64,000 nt of DNA, from assembly GCA_013400115.1 (NCBI GenBank), contig VXBP01003611.1, positions 1 to 64,000 on the forward strand, written 5' to 3'. Positions 25,161 to 38,611 of the stretch are shown piece after piece; positions within the stretch are counted from its first letter, which is position 1; each line of letters begins with the position of its first letter. Under the pieces are notes generated by a model. That model saw nothing but the letters and a program-made list of their open reading frames with translations. It was not told the DNA's origin and did no database searches. The stretch comes from Rhinopomastus cyanomelas. Taxonomy: Eukaryota > Chordata > Aves > Bucerotiformes > Rhinopomastidae. The position numbers and the translations under genes were made by a program.

Positions 25161-26784
25161 CATCCATAGAGTGACAACATAGCCATTTATCACTGTATCT
25201 TACATTATGAACCTGATGAATCGATGAGAAAGGATATCCTGCATTCTGGTTGGTCCAGATCTCACAGACAGAGGACTGCTAATATAAACAGAAAGCTACA
25301 TCTCATCTTGTAAATATTAATGCACTGCAACTGCCAAAAGGCAATAATAATTAAGAAAAGGCTTTCAATAACATCAAAGGAAGAAGTAAAACAGTCGTTA
25401 AAGTAATTTTTTATTTATTTGCTGACAAAATATGTTTGGACTGGCTGCAAGGAAGCATGGCTTATTCAGAGACTTTAGCAGAGGTTTCAGACTGTGAGTA
25501 CAAGAAAACAGTTTAGTCAGAAGTGCTGGTGATGTAAGGAGAGAAAGTTAGGCAGGCATAAACGGACAAGGCAGAGAGCAGAAGAAATACGGGTCGCTTT
25601 TAGGTTTTGGTGGCGAAGGAGTTTGAAGTCAACATCCCAATTAAGTTTTGAGATTTGAGTCTCTCTCTGCTGGAGACTTTCACAGGGAGAAAGAAAGGGA
25701 AGAAACCTGACAACAGAGTCAGCAGGAAAAACGTGTTTTCTTTGCAACAATTACCAGAAAAGAATGCTCTGCAATTAAGTGAAGCAGTCACCCACCAGCT
25801 CTTTCCAACAACAGTTCCTTTGCATACAGGAATACAGAAAATACCACTTTTGGTGCTGGCCCTGACCCTGCTGTGTAAATGAAAGGTTTCAGCCTACCTT
25901 CTGCATTATTTTGCAGAGATAGTCTGCAGCAGCGAAGCGAAGTAAGCATACCGTGGCATCGCTAGCAAAGGCAACCAGGCAAGCACAGCATTCGCCAGCA
26001 TCTTTTACATATTTCCTTGTTTGGACACTCATTAAGAAAGCATCTGTGACACCTCAGCAAAAGCCAGGATAACGTTTTACAGTAGCCAGGCAACTAAAAC
26101 AAAGCATCAGATGTAGGATCTGCCCGCAGTATCTTCAGCAGGCAGCAACAAAAGGCAATAAACACGCATGAAAAATGCAACTGCAGCACCCAGAATAGAT
26201 CGTGATTAACATCTCAGTACTTTGACAGCAGCAAGAACGTGCATCGCTGGTTCTTGTCAGCAGCAGCAACAGGAATTTAGCACCAATGCCCAGAAGAACC
26301 CAAAGAAATGCAACTCTTCTTAGAAGCGTCGCTCTTGCTCTTACCTTCTGTAGCCTGAAACCTGGATGCCTGGCTGGTGACAGACTTAGGTTATCACTTC
26401 TGGTTACTGTCAGGGCAGGCTGGCATCCTCTGGACTGACTACCGAGCACTGCCAGACAGGCTACTGGCTGCCTAATGTTGTTAATCCTCCCTTATTTCCT
26501 TCATGATCTGAAATGCATGCACACACATCCTTCCCTCCAGCTTCAGCAATTCTTAACATTTCCTATATTCAGTTAAAATAACATGAAGGTGAAGAGATTA
26601 TGTTACCTACTTCTCCTTCGTGATGTGCAGACCTCTACATTTTGATAGCAACAGCTAACAAAAACTTCAACTTTCATTCATGGTCTTCTACTTTATTCCC
26701 TGTAATTCACTACAAAACATCCATGTACTCGGTGCAAGGCCAGCTGCAAACATGGCTCCAGCTACTTCTACTATGCCTGGATTA

Positions 26785-27183
26785 ACATCTCCCTTATGAG
26801 GAAAGGCTGAGGGAGCTGGGTCTTTTGAGCTTGGAGGAAAGCAGACTGAAGGGTAACATCCATGTTTGGAAATATGTGAAGGATGGGTGTCAGGTGATGG
26901 AGCCAGGCTCTTCTCAGTGTCATCGAATGATAGGACAAGGGGCAATGGGTGTAACCTGGAACATAGGAGGTTCCACATCAATATGAGAAGGAACTTCTTT
27001 GTGGTGAGGGTGACAGAGCACTGAATGGGCTGCCTAGGAGGGTTGTGGAGTCCCCATCTCTGCAGATGTTTAAAACCCACCCGGACATGTTCCTGTGTGA
27101 CTTGATCTAGGTGATCCTGCTGTAGCAGGAGGATTGGACTAGATCTTTCGAGGTCCCTTAAAGTCCCTAACGTTCTGTAATTA
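26785..27183 (+). mobile_element. CR1 LINE fragment, 3' end of ORF2 plus tail
   Basis: This is about 400 bp of CR1. It starts at CTCCCTTATGAGGAAAGGCT (the LPYEER-type segment of ORF2) and includes GAGGTTCCACATCAATATGAG and the terminal FKTRLD-like segment. The tail ends near CCCTAACGTTCTG. The reading frame is broken by indels, so this is a dead 5'-truncated copy. Confidence 0.93.
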
Positions 27184-28547
27184 GGACATATGCTAGCTGG
27201 CAATAATGACCTGTTTTTCTGTATGCCAAGAAAACTGGCTTCTGGATGCTCTGGCCATGCCCATCACTGTGATGCCTTCATTTGCCTGGTGCAGATTCAT
27301 GAATGGGAATCCATGGTGGGAGGTTGTGCCTCCACTGTTCAAGAGAAGTCTAAAAGACAAGGCATTTCTATGCCAAGTGAAGCAACCCCAAGCATCTGGT
27401 AATAAAGACAACACACTGCACTCCTAGCTGGACACACTTGTGGAAGTTGTGAAAGGAGTGAGGTCAAGCAGCACCGTACTGGATGTTAGCAGATGCTGTA
27501 TTTCTCCCTGCATGGGGGTCATATTCTGCAGTGGGTTCTCACCATCTTGCTGTCCCTGAGACAAAGGTAAATGCTGCCCCTCCCAAGGACTTGGCTTTCA
27601 GAAAGTGATGTGGTGTCTTGGCCAGATCAGCCACACAGCAGAATAACACAGAGCTCTTACAGGAGAGCTGCTGTGCTGAAACAGTGATGCTGTGATAATG
27701 TGATAATGGTCCTACTGTGCTGCGGCACCTGATTGAGCCAATACATCAGATACACCCATCCACTGCTTTACAGGTATCACACCACTGCAGTTCAGTGTGT
27801 ATACAACCTTTACCTTGCTCCATTTAAAGAATGGACAGAGATTCAGTCCTTTGCTGTACACTCTGGTAGCACCCATTCCACCCTTCCCTCCCCAGCTCAT
27901 CTTCTCCCAAACATAAACTTGGGAGTTGGCACCCTCCCCTAAAGAGTCAGGAACTCTCAATTTGATGGCCTTCTCTGGCTGTGGGAATTCACACCTACAT
28001 ATTTTACCTTCCATATTCACAGGTTAATGCAGCAGAAGACAGACTGCCTTCAATCCCTTTTATAAATGAAGGGAAGCCACTCTTATCATTCTGAAGAAAG
28101 AAATGTGCACAAGAGCAGGTGCTTGTGACATTCACCTGCAAGAGACAAATTCTGGGTCTAGAAGCAGAGGCTCCAACGACCGTTCAAGTGATCTGGCCCC
28201 ATTGACACAGATCTACCCCAGAATTAAAGATTTAGATCTAGGCTTAAGCTAAATAATCTTTAACTACAGGTGAGTTGATTTATTAAATCAATATTAAATC
28301 AAGCAGACCATCAGGAGTGCAAAACTCATTACTAAGTCCTGCATTCATTAATGACTAAGGCACTAAAATGTCGTACAGAAGGAACAGCAATTTCGCAGAA
28401 GGTAATGGATTATTGTCCAGAAACCAACATCTTCTTTGCACGACTGTAAAAGTATTTAGCATTTACCATATACATATTTTATATCTTCAAAGTGCTGAAT
28501 TTTTTTAATGAATTATGAAATCCCCAGGGGAGGCACTTAAAGTTGCA

Positions 28548-28665
28548 CACCCCTGTGCTGAAGAGGAAGAAACCAAGGAAAGGAAAAAGGTTAAATGAAT
28601 ATCTTTTGCCAGAAAATAAGCAGTAGGAGGGAGAACTGGGATTAGGTTTCAAATACTCATATTTT
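28548..28665 (-). mobile_element. Possible MIR-type SINE relic
   Basis: The plus strand resembles the antisense 3' part of MIR: an AGGAAGAAACCAAGG segment, then AAGGTTAAATGAATATC, a GCCAGAAAATAAGCAG segment and AACTGGGATTAGGTTTCAAA. Order and spacing fit MIR, but divergence is high. A RepeatMasker alignment would decide. Confidence 0.45.
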
Positions 28666-29094
28666 TCAGCTCCCTAAGCATATGCCCTCATAAAAAAGGA
28701 AAAGAATTCAATCTGTGTGTGTGCTTCTGCAGTAGTAAACACAAATACACTTGAGCCCTTAATATCACTGACACAGAGGTTCTGTGAAAAAGAGTTCGAC
28801 AACAACACTTTCCCTAAGTGGTATGGTAGAGGAGAACAAAAAAGTAGCATCGGCTATTGCTGAGGTCTCAAATATGCTTGTCTTGTCCTTCCAAAAGATA
28901 ACATAACAGCAAGAGTCTTCTATCACCATCTTTGTGACAGCTATACGTGTCCCACACACAGAAGATTTCCCTATCTAGTCGCTGTGGGACACAGTTCTGA
29001 TGGGCAGGAGGTGCAAGGGAAAAGGGGAAAAGGGAATGGCCTGTCCTGCACAGCTCCTGCCACTGATGACCCATGATATCACTGGCAGGGTACC

Positions 29095-29117
29095 AGAGAG
29101 GGAGAGAGAAAGAGAGG
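29095..29117. repeat. GA-rich simple repeat
   Basis: An imperfect GAGA tract of about 23 bp. Confidence 0.7.
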
Positions 29118-30657
29118 CTCTGCATGACTTGCTCTTCACTCATCCATCTGCCTTCTGTCTCAGCAGCTGCAGTCCTGACATGGTCCCTTAATCACTTTAT
29201 GCCTATCTCTTAAATAATTCTTAAGGATGTTTTCACTTTCGTTTATTCAACTTAGCCAGCTTGATTTCAGGCAAACACATTCACATAAGACCAATTTCTT
29301 ATTGTTCTTGCTAACTTCCTCTGTCAAAGAAGAAAATAGGGCAAAATTACTGCAGACATCTGTTGTAAAGTCAGTAGACAATCATATTACAAAGCGTTTG
29401 CACAGTCCCACTGCTTCAAGTCTTTCTACCTACTCATCTATTTACTGGAAAACCTGTACATGCACTGGTCTTCAGTGCTGAGCTCTAGGACCGAGACAGT
29501 ATTTTGTAAGGTGAACAACATTTATTCTTCTGTCTTACAGACAGGGAAAACTCTAAAGACAGAAAGTAACTGCACTGAGAATGATCTCAAACCATCAAGG
29601 TTGGTCATGAAAATGCTATCGTTTCTAAGGAAAAGAAAGGATGAAAGCAACAGAAAAGAATACCTGGGCAGCATGTGCAGGAGCTGAGTGGAAGGCAGTC
29701 TGGAGGTATTCAGCACAGCACAGAAACTTCATTTGACAGCACTTTAGGATGTGCCACAGATTTTTCTAAACTACAATAATTATTCTTAGAAAGTCACAGA
29801 AGATGCTGAAAAGGCCAAAGATGGGCTAGAAGACTATTTGAGATGGCAGAAAAGGAGGATTTGGAAAGTTATAGCCAGACTAGTGGCTGGGACCAGCAAG
29901 TTACTAGCAAAGTTGTTTAAAAATCCATTCACAATCCCATGGTCCTGATGGCCTATGAGACTTTTAGGTACGGCACTTGGCCACCTGAAATAAACAGGGA
30001 CATGTGCAAGTGTGCGGGTCTAGCCCTGAACACATTACTGAGGATGCCGAAGAAGAAGTGTGGCATTGCCTGCCGTGCACTACCTGACCGAGCTTCTATG
30101 GGCAATACAAATCCAAGATGTTTACAGTGAAGTAGCCCAGTATAAATTATCTCAGAACAAATTTCCTTTGTTGGAAAAGTGGCTGACTAGACCACCAGCA
30201 GCAAGGAGTAGCCCAGCTGAGCTTGGACATCAGTTGTGCCTCGTGTGGCAACACGTGACGTAGCCCATACATGAATAGCTTCAGCCAAAAGGCAGTGGTG
30301 GCAAAAGAAGTGGAAATGTATGGTTAGCGAATAATTACTGGTATTGAAGAACAAGTGGACTGGAACACACTGAAGCAACCTGCTCCGTGCTGTACCTTGA
30401 GGAGAAGAGTCCACAAGTGAGGGACTTTTCAGAGCGGGGTCAGAAGTGAGAAGGGATTCGATGAGCTATAGAAATCAGTCCAATGAAACTCAGTAGGACA
30501 AGAGTGTTCCTCAGGAAAGCAAACCTAAATACATACATAAAATAGCAAACAAAGTAGAAAAGTGATTTACCAGGGAGATGGGAGAAGGAAAAAAGATTTG
30601 GAAGTTTTAGTAGGCTTCAAATGAAATATAGTGGCCTTGCAAAAGAATAAGCAAACA

Positions 30658-31000
30658 AATCACAGGATAATTGAAACCGGAAAGGAGTTCAAGAAACTTC
30701 CATTCCAACTCAAAGCAGGATAAGCTGCAAAATGAAATCAAGTTGCTCAGGCCTTCACCCAGTCATGTCTTGAAATCCTCAAGGTCAGAGACTGGAGAGC
30801 TTCTGTGAGCAACCTGTTTCACCCCCTGTTCATCCTCCTCTGTGTGTGTTGGCAAGTTTCTCTTGCCATCCAGTCAGCAAAGCTCTTTCAGGTTTTCTAC
30901 CCAAAGCCGTGTTATCTCCAGTCCCCAGTCCTTCTCTATTTACAGGGCAAGTGCTCCAGCCATTGCACAGTCTGGTGGCCCTTTGCTGAATTTCCCTCTC
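30658..31000 (-). mobile_element. Old CR1 LINE fragment
   Basis: The plus strand matches the antisense of an older CR1 type. It shows the ATTCCAACTC block, GTTGCTCAGGCC, CCAGTCATGTCTTGAAATCC, and AGCAACCTGTTTCACCCCCT. Farther on are GGCAAGTGCTCCAGCC and GTGGCCCTTTGCTGAATT, which correspond to ORF2. Identity is clearly lower than in the copies at 39943 or 52249, so this is an ancient insertion. Confidence 0.6.
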
Positions 31001-31087
31001 CTAAATAAAAAGAGGTATTTAATAAAAGTAGCATGTTATAACTCAGGGGAACTAACTCTTGTGCTACACTGAGCACCCACCAGAGAA

Positions 31088-31195
31088 GTCTCATGTGGAG
31101 TGGCATCCGGTTTTAGCCACTGTACTTCAAGGAGTGTGGAGGCACACTGAGGCAATCCAGGAGAGAGCAACAGGCAGAAGTCTAGAAAACACCAG
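31088..31195 (+). mobile_element. Old CR1 LINE internal fragment (probable)
   Basis: The sequence CTTCAAGGAGTGTGGAGGCA, then AATCCAGGAGAGAGCAACAG and AGTCTAGAAAAC, parallels the CR1 ORF2 segment that reads as CACTTCAAG, GTCCAGAGGAGAGC and TCTAGAAAACC. It lies in opposite orientation to the neighbouring old CR1 fragment. Divergence makes the call tentative. Confidence 0.4.
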
Positions 31196-32340
31196 GGCAC
31201 AGGCGTGGGTAGGTAAATACAGACTCCCAATGGTCTGCTCACCCCTGAGCTGGTCTGAGAAGTTTGCAATGACTCTGGGTCTGTCATCTTCTCCCTCTTC
31301 CCCTGGCAGCACTCGCCTTCTCTCACATCTCCACGTTACAGTGCTGACGCGCTGGGAGAAAAGCTGCTGCTGAATGTAATCTCTAAGTTTATTCCCCCTA
31401 TGGCTCACTGCAGGGCTGCGCTTTGGGAAAAAGCTCCCATCTCCTGGTGCTGTAGCTCCAGCAAGGTGCAGAGGGAAGGAGAGAAGCAGCAGTAAAGCCC
31501 ACTTGCTCTGATGCAGATTACCTAGCAGTAACTCGCTAACTAATTGAGTCTAGCTCCAAAAATGAGGAGAATACTGAATCAAATCCCAGAAAAATCAGTC
31601 TTGGCACAGCAAACAATCTTTAAAGGTGCAAGAGCAGAAAGAAGTAAATGAAAATTGTCTGAATTTCTTGCCCATATTGCAATCATCACTCTAAATGCTC
31701 TAGGAACATGGGAGAGCAGTTGTGCCATCTCACTAGATGTTGCTTCACTGAGTGTTCCCAGAGGTCTGGGGAGAGCTTGGTTTACCGTCAGGAATAATCA
31801 CAATTCCTCCTTCTAAAAGAAGATCTTCAGAGATGGAAGGTAGAACTTTAAACGAATATTCCTTTTAGATCACCAGAAGTAAGAAATAGCACTTCTTCCT
31901 ATCATAAGTGCTTTGCACTGACAAGTTTCTTTTGCTTCTCCTGGAAATGCTTGATATGAAGATTTCCAGACTCTTGGAACAGCGTTCTTGCAGGCAGGCA
32001 GTAAGTGACGGTGGGTGTGAGCGACAAAACCACACTCCAGGTCAGTGCACCCAGCGAGGTGCCAGAAGAAGGTGCATGCCATGGCCAGCACAACCTGGGA
32101 AGGACCGTGTCTGGCCCGGGACAACAGGAAGCCTGCAAAGAGCAAAGCAAGAAGGAATGCCTCCTCTGACATCAGGCTTAGCGCTCTAAGCTCCATGGAT
32201 CTCCACGTCCTGCTCCATGCTCCACCATACTTGGCACACTTCTCTCAGATGAGGAAAGAACTAATAACAGCTGCGATTCCTCCTCAAGCAGTCGACATCC
32301 TCCTTCACGCAACGGCGACCTTCTCTGTTAGCCGGTTAGT

Positions 32341-32386
32341 TTTCATTTGCTTTTGATCCAGCTGCTTTCATTTGCTTTGATCCAGG
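32341..32386. repeat. 25-bp imperfect tandem duplication
   Basis: The unit TTTCATTTGCTTTTGATCCA recurs 25 bp later with one T missing. Confidence 0.85.
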
Positions 32387-32867
32387 ATTTTGATTCCTGC
32401 TGAGGAGGACCGACTGAGGGTCTTCTCAATGACCTGGTAAGGCTATGGCTGCCCTACCCAGGTCCTGGAGGTGCAGCTTTTCTGCTGCAGCTCTGGCTCC
32501 ACAACCCAGGGTGAGCAGCCAGGCCTCTTCTAATGGACAAATCACCCTCTGCTGTTGCTGCCAGATACAATGCTCCTCAGCCTTGAGTAGAGGATACAAA
32601 CTTCTGGACAAATACCAAGACAGATTATGAGACTTTGGTCCCTGATATTAAGTACAGGTATCTAGATTTTGGCAAAAAAACCCCAAACCTCAATGAACCC
32701 CAACAAAAAATGTCGGCTACTTCAGAAGAGCACCCCAAAATCAAAGTACAACTTTTTGCAACAGCTCAGAAATATAAATGTGAGATATTAAAATTCAGCT
32801 TTGACTCTGAAATAGTCATATTTTCAATAAGAATAGTTTATTTGACAATAGACACTACCTTGCCTTG

Positions 32868-32906
32868 TCCATTTTTCATACAATCCTCCTCCATTTTTCA
32901 TACAAT
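32868..32906. repeat. 22-bp period tandem duplication
   Basis: TCCATTTTTCATACAAT occurs at 32868 and again at 32890, separated by CCTCC. Confidence 0.85.
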
Positions 32907-35867
32907 TTTCCCAGTGTAGAGCTTCTAGCTCACAAGACTGAGTGAGAGAAACAGTAAATTAGTGATGAACATCGGTCCCCATCCTGAAAGAACATCTGCC
33001 CCCTTCTTGGTGCAGTATTTATGGCTTCAGTTTGGATCAATAATACCAAATATAGAAGCGGCTTCCTTAATTCCATATGCTGAAGCAGCATCCACAACCC
33101 ACAACTTTATTTCTAGATGTGAGTTTCTACAACGTTCTTGAAAACAAGATGTTCAAGCAGAAATTAACTTGGATTTTTCCTACTGTCTTTATATCAGTTT
33201 ACTTACCCATTAAACGCACAATACTGAAGGGATCTAACCATGAAAGCTTGATGAAACTTACAGCTCAAGATCCAGCCCTCTGTGGAATTTGTATCTGCCC
33301 AAATTAGAAGGACAGCTTTCAGTGATGTCTATCCCATGCCACAAAAACAGATCCTGTTTGGCATTTTTCTTCTGTATTAAATTGAAGGTCTTCAGAGCTC
33401 AGCCAACTTTCCATATTAAAAATAAAATGCACCTAAAATTATGAACATTTGGTTTGGATTTTACCTGTTTGTCTTTAAAACTGCAGTCTGTCCATCCTCA
33501 CAACACGCACTAATTTATAGCATGTGAAAAATGGAATCAAGAAACCACAAACCTAACGGAATGAAATAATCCAGGCAAGCGTAGTTTTGCATCTACTGCT
33601 CCTTCAAATCTGCTTGTAAAGAGCTCTGTCATTTCACAACTAGTTTCAACCATCGATCAAACCCATTCCTCACTGCTCTGTGGATAATCTCATCCTACAT
33701 ATGCACATTCTCCTGAGCGTGTTTTCCTTTACTCACTATAATCTTTAAATCCCTCCTCAGCAGGGAAGAAGACAGGAAAGCAAACAGGAAACGAGCAAAT
33801 AAAAACATGTCATATGGTGGTAAAAAGCTAAAAAACTTGCAGGTGGACCTTACCTTGTGAGGCAACAGCTTTATTTTAAAAATAAAATAAACGCTATGGT
33901 GCCATCTTAGCCAACCTGCAACACCCCTGTATCCCAATATTTGTACCTGCAGACTGGAAACACAATTTTAAACCAAGTAGCCGCACAGTGCACTGGAAAT
34001 ACAAATGCACTAATATTCTTGGAGTATTGGGAAGATATTGAATTGAAGGTGTTATTTCAGAAAGCAGTGAAAATTATTCCACAATTTTCCTCTAAACCTG
34101 TCTTTGCAAATTCTGCATCACTGTTGTTATGCTTTTCCTCCACTGCAGGTAAAGGACCTCTGGTACGAGCTCCATTTACATCACTGTCTCTTGTAGGTAA
34201 GTCCTAACCCCGTAAAGAATTACTGTACCTCACAAAATAGAGTTACAAGGCAGAAACCAAACAACTGGGTTGCTTCACTTCAAATGTACTATCCAGTCAC
34301 CACAATGACCTTACATTTAAGTTACCTTGTGTTTTAGGGAAAATAATTTGAAAAGACCCTTCAGATTATGGGACCAAAGAACCTGGAAAAGCTTTCAAAA
34401 TTAAGTCTGGGTTCAGCATCTCTGGGAAAGTACTTCTCCTGCCAGGCTTGCGAATAATTTTAACAACTCTCTGAGATCTTAAATGATTTGCTTCCCTCCA
34501 CTACAGCCTGCTGGGGTGCTTCCCGTATGGGCTATGACTAGGTTTACCCTACTGGAAGCTTTGACTCATTACCAGTTTTTATCCCCCCGGAGGCAGTCAT
34601 AGCCTGGAGCTTTCCCCAGAGCCCTGAACAGGCACCCACCCACTGCCTCCTGAAATGACAGACCTCTCCCATCTTGGAGTGCACCTCAGGTTCAGTCCTG
34701 TGGAGACAGCTTGCGTCAACATTGGGGTGATGCTCTTCAAGGCAGCGTGGGCAGCAGCACTCCCAACATACATGCCCAACTGCAGTGAGGAAGATGCTGT
34801 TGGCATTTGCTCCCTGCTCTGAACACCACAGCGAGAGCTTTTCTGGACCATGGTGGCTACAGGCATGGTATGTCTCTGGTTGGAGCAATAAATAGCATCA
34901 GCCTTGGGGCTGGCAGTCTGGGACACGCTTACAGCTAATACCTGCTGCTGCCTGAAGAATGACAAATCCTACAGGTCTGACATTGTAATTAGGGTATTTT
35001 AATGAACTTACCTGTGCTCTACAAATTCCTTCTTGCCAATACGTGTTCCCACATCCCCATGATTTCAGAGATAAATTAAGAGTCCAACTCCTTCAATGAG
35101 ACTCCTACTGATTTTTAGTTCCCAAGCCCTTAGGTTTTGTCTGTATGATTTCAATTCTATTTTAAAGGGCTAGGCAATCTTAAGAGCAACCTCAGCTGTT
35201 TTAAACTACATTAATTTGATAATATTAAGCTACAGTTTGCAGGCTTAGGATTCAACCTCCACAATCAAAGATGACTCAGATGACTTAATCCTTTCTTGAC
35301 ATCAGACCATCTCACAGCCTTCTGTATTACCTTCTTGGTAGTTGTGATTTATCTAACCAGATGTCAAAGACTTTCAAAGCTGGACTGCCAACTGGAGAGC
35401 TGGAAGACGTATTCCAGTGGGGAATCTAAATTAGTTATAAACAATTCATGCAAATGTGTATTAGGATTTTCCCCTCTTAGGTCACAGCCTGCTAGAGAAC
35501 TGTGAATGAAGGTACATGCTGGCCTTGAGACAAAACCACCCACACTAAGTACATTGTAATCAGTGTTTCCTCCAGGAAACAAAGTGTTGGATTACTTACA
35601 AGCAGATTTGATTATGGTTTGGAGAATTGTTTAAACTCATTTAGCAGATCAAAGGGAAAGAGAAAAGATTTAAACTGATGTGCTCATTGTTTTAACAGAC
35701 ACTGTGCGACATCTGATCTGTGCAAAGACCAACGTGCTTAATGACTTCTATGTAAAACTTTAGTGGAAACACAGGTCATACTCAAGATGGACACATCAAA
35801 TCTCAACATTTTTCAAAATGCCTTCAGGTTTTGCATTTCAATTGAGGCTAAAAATGGTCTCATCCTA

Positions 35868-35894
35868 ACATTCCAATCCCTAATGTTCTGTGGT
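35868..35894 (+). mobile_element. CR1 tail scrap
   Basis: A 27-bp piece, CATTCCAATCCCTAATGTTC followed by TGTGG, matches the extreme 3' end of the CR1 subfamily found elsewhere in the window. It is either a maximally truncated insertion or the remnant of a deletion. Confidence 0.5.
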
Positions 35895-38431
35895 ATTTCT
35901 GAAATAAAATCAAGTTCACGAAAGCAGTACCATGAATAAGCTCTCAATACTGCGTTGGCTCTTCTTCAAGGCCATAAACTTACACATTAATCTCATTGTT
36001 AAGAATACACCTGGAACCCTTTCAAAACATCACAGCATCAAACATACCTTTATGCACATCCGTTCACTACAGCATCCAGTAAACATGCAGCATGCAAACA
36101 GCCTGGCAAGGAAAAGTTCAGGACAAAGAACAGCCTCCAAACAGTTAAAACAGCTCCTCTAGAGCATTCTGTTTGTAGGAAGTATTCTAGCTGAACTGAA
36201 GTTCTTGTTGATCTAACATAAGCCAAAGGAACCTGCAAACTGCATGGAGGAAGTTACTAGACACAAAAAAGCCAACCAACAAAACCATGGAGTAGAAGGC
36301 TCCTATTAAGAATCAGTTGGATCTCCTTTATTTTCCAGAAACAATTATTTTACCTTTAATTTCTAAGGGGCTTTGGGGAAAAAGATTGAAAGAAATAAAG
36401 TTCATTTTAGCAAAGCACATATTGCAAGAAGTAAAGTTAAAAATCTATTTTGGGGCAATAACGGCTGAAGAAATCCCTGATTAGCCTGTTAATGGGGTGA
36501 GTCCAATTTAGTGAGAATGATCACCAGAGGGAGTCATTGACTTTCCCATTAAAGTCAAAGGGACTTTTACATACATCAAGAGGAGAGAATTTGGGGATAG
36601 AGGCTCCAAGCAGATTAGAGTTCAGGGACTAACACAAAACACTGCTTTATGGATTTCATCTCAATCCATTTTCCTCTTTGGAGTCCCAAAGGATGACTGC
36701 TGTATTCCACGGTGAAAGTTAGAAGGCACTGAATTAATTCATTCAGTGGCTACACACTCCCACAAAAAAATTAAAAAAAATCCCAGCACTTAATTGGTTT
36801 TAAAGTGGTTCGGGGTGGTGTAAGTACTAAATGCTCAGCTTTCTCTTTGGATGTGCAACATAGCACAGTCCAGATGCCGTACATGGGAGTGTGTCGTACC
36901 TCTTGGGAATATCAGGGCTTCAGACAGGAAAAGGGTCAAAAGAAGACAGGCAGAATCAGCACTGTGGGGGGGCTTTCTGTTGTTTTGAATTTTTTCTTCT
37001 TCAGTGACTAAACGTGGAAATTAGAATAGGGATTTGTGAAATGAATGATAAAATTGACTAAGTAAATGAGCCAGTCCACTCACCCATAAGCAAGTGTACA
37101 TTTCACACTTAAACACCTAAGACTCATGACCCTCAAAGAAACATTTTCATGCTAAGAATAGGCTTTTCCTTGCTGGACTTGAGCTCAACCTTGGCCTTGC
37201 TACAAAAGCCCAGAAGACTGTGGTTTCAGAAACAAGCTCATTCATTAAGCAACATTCTCCTTAACTCCATACAATAGGATTACACAGCAGAAAATTAGGA
37301 CATTAAGAAAAGGCAAGGAAAGAGCTCCACCAAACAATGCAATTTCGCTTCCCTGGAAATGTCCTCTGAACAAGCAGAATCCAATTTGCTTCTGTGTTCC
37401 CAGGTAATGGCTGCACCTTGTTTGGCTTGTTTATTTAATTACTTCTTCTAGCTCATTCCGTTAGCCGTCACGCAGTTATTTGCATGGCTGTTTCCATTTT
37501 GAGGCTGGAGTTTGGACAGAGGGTTTGTTTTGGGCTGCAGCAGGCAGAGAACTGCTGGGAAGCCTCACATGCAGCAACCTGCTGCTTCACGGAGTAAGTT
37601 GCTCCAGGAAGTTGCCCTGGCTGCCCATTGCTTCTGATGGCAGCTCAAAGCCATCATTCCAACATGCACTGCAAAGCACCACATGGCGTGAGACCTGACC
37701 GTCCTTCGTCATACGCGTCACCAAAGAACAGCCGAGGCACACTACAGCGTTTCCAGCAGCATGCCGTCCAAGCTCAGCTTTACTGCCTTTTACAGTGGTG
37801 CAAGACATCACTCTGGTCAACGCATGCTTGACTTAAAATTATCAGTACTCTTACTGGGGTTGGGTGAAAAACTTCAGAGATAGAGGCTACCATAAGCTTT
37901 CACAAACACTTTAATATCCAGTTGAATCGGCACCGTTGCACCACTCAAACGAGCTGTTGCACAGCTACTTCTTTTTTTAACACTCAAGACACATCCCCAG
38001 ATCACCAAGTTTAGCAGAATGCTGACCTCCATTAATAGATGCAGTCATTGCCACTCCCCAAGTCCTCTGAGTTTCTGGCAGTGAACTGCTGTCAGCTTAT
38101 TTTTATCTAGATTTCTCAGAAACTGAGGAATCTGCACCTTCTTACAAAAAAGAAGAGGCAGTTAGTGCCGGTGGGAGCCCGCACGCTGTGCTGCACAGGA
38201 GGCATCTTAATCTCAGCCTCTGGGCACATAAACACCTCCAAAATTTTTTCTCTTCAGAGAAACTGCACACCAGCTTACTTTCTTTGAAATACACAGAACT
38301 GGAACAGAGAGCTTGGAAAAACTGCAGTTTATAATTCAGCCTTCATACATGGCACACAGCTATGGTTAGGATTAGTTCGGCAACTGACTGCAGCAAGGCA
38401 CGGCCTTTTAATGGCATCGTTTTGATCCTAC

Positions 38432-38611
38432 CTGTGCCATCTGCCTCTCCAGCTTCGACCGGGGAATATCATCAAAATAGTTTTCATTTCTTCTTCTCCT
38501 TGCATCACCCTGCATGATAATGTGGGGAACGTCCAGGGAGCCACCAGTAGTGAAAGTGCTTTGGCTAAGTGATGGAGACAACTGAGGAGGAGTGTGGTTA
38601 CCGCTGGGTTC
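38432..38611 (-). CDS. ANKS1B: ANKS1B coding exon: SAM-PTB linker
   Basis: The reverse strand reads TCTGCCCAG|GAACCC...GCACAG|GTAGGA, giving 180 bp or 60 codons in phase 0. It joins the SAM2 exon to restore ITLR-EPSGNHTPPQ. The peptide has three visible parts: a Ser/Thr/Pro-rich stretch (HTPPQLSPSLSQSTF), a middle part with DVPHIIMQGDARRRR, and an acidic-to-basic end (ENYFDDIPRSKLERQMAQ). This is the disordered linker between the SAM tandem and the PTB domain. The RRRR run is a second basic cluster beside HRKR in the previous exon. The Ser/Pro content makes it a likely phosphorylation target, which is inference. The exon is symmetric (0-0), so skipping would delete 60 residues without a frameshift. 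The spliced match to recalled ANKS1B leaves little doubt. Confidence 0.95.

Larger units (their letters stand above)
19876..38431 (-). other. ANKS1B: ANKS1B intron, 18.6 kb
   Basis: This is the largest enclosed intron. It contains a TATA/YY1-like patch (22014-22113), a CpG-rich patch (24656-25160), CR1 fragments at 23838, 26785, 30658, 31088 and 35868, a MIR-like relic (28548-28665), and short tandem duplications near 32341 and 32868. I saw no additional supported exon. Confidence 0.8.

Noticed and set aside
30440..30540. Possible 5' CR1 ORF2 segment (AATGAAACTCAGTAGGACAA)
   Set aside because: Only about 30 bp resembles CR1, and the flanks do not continue the match.
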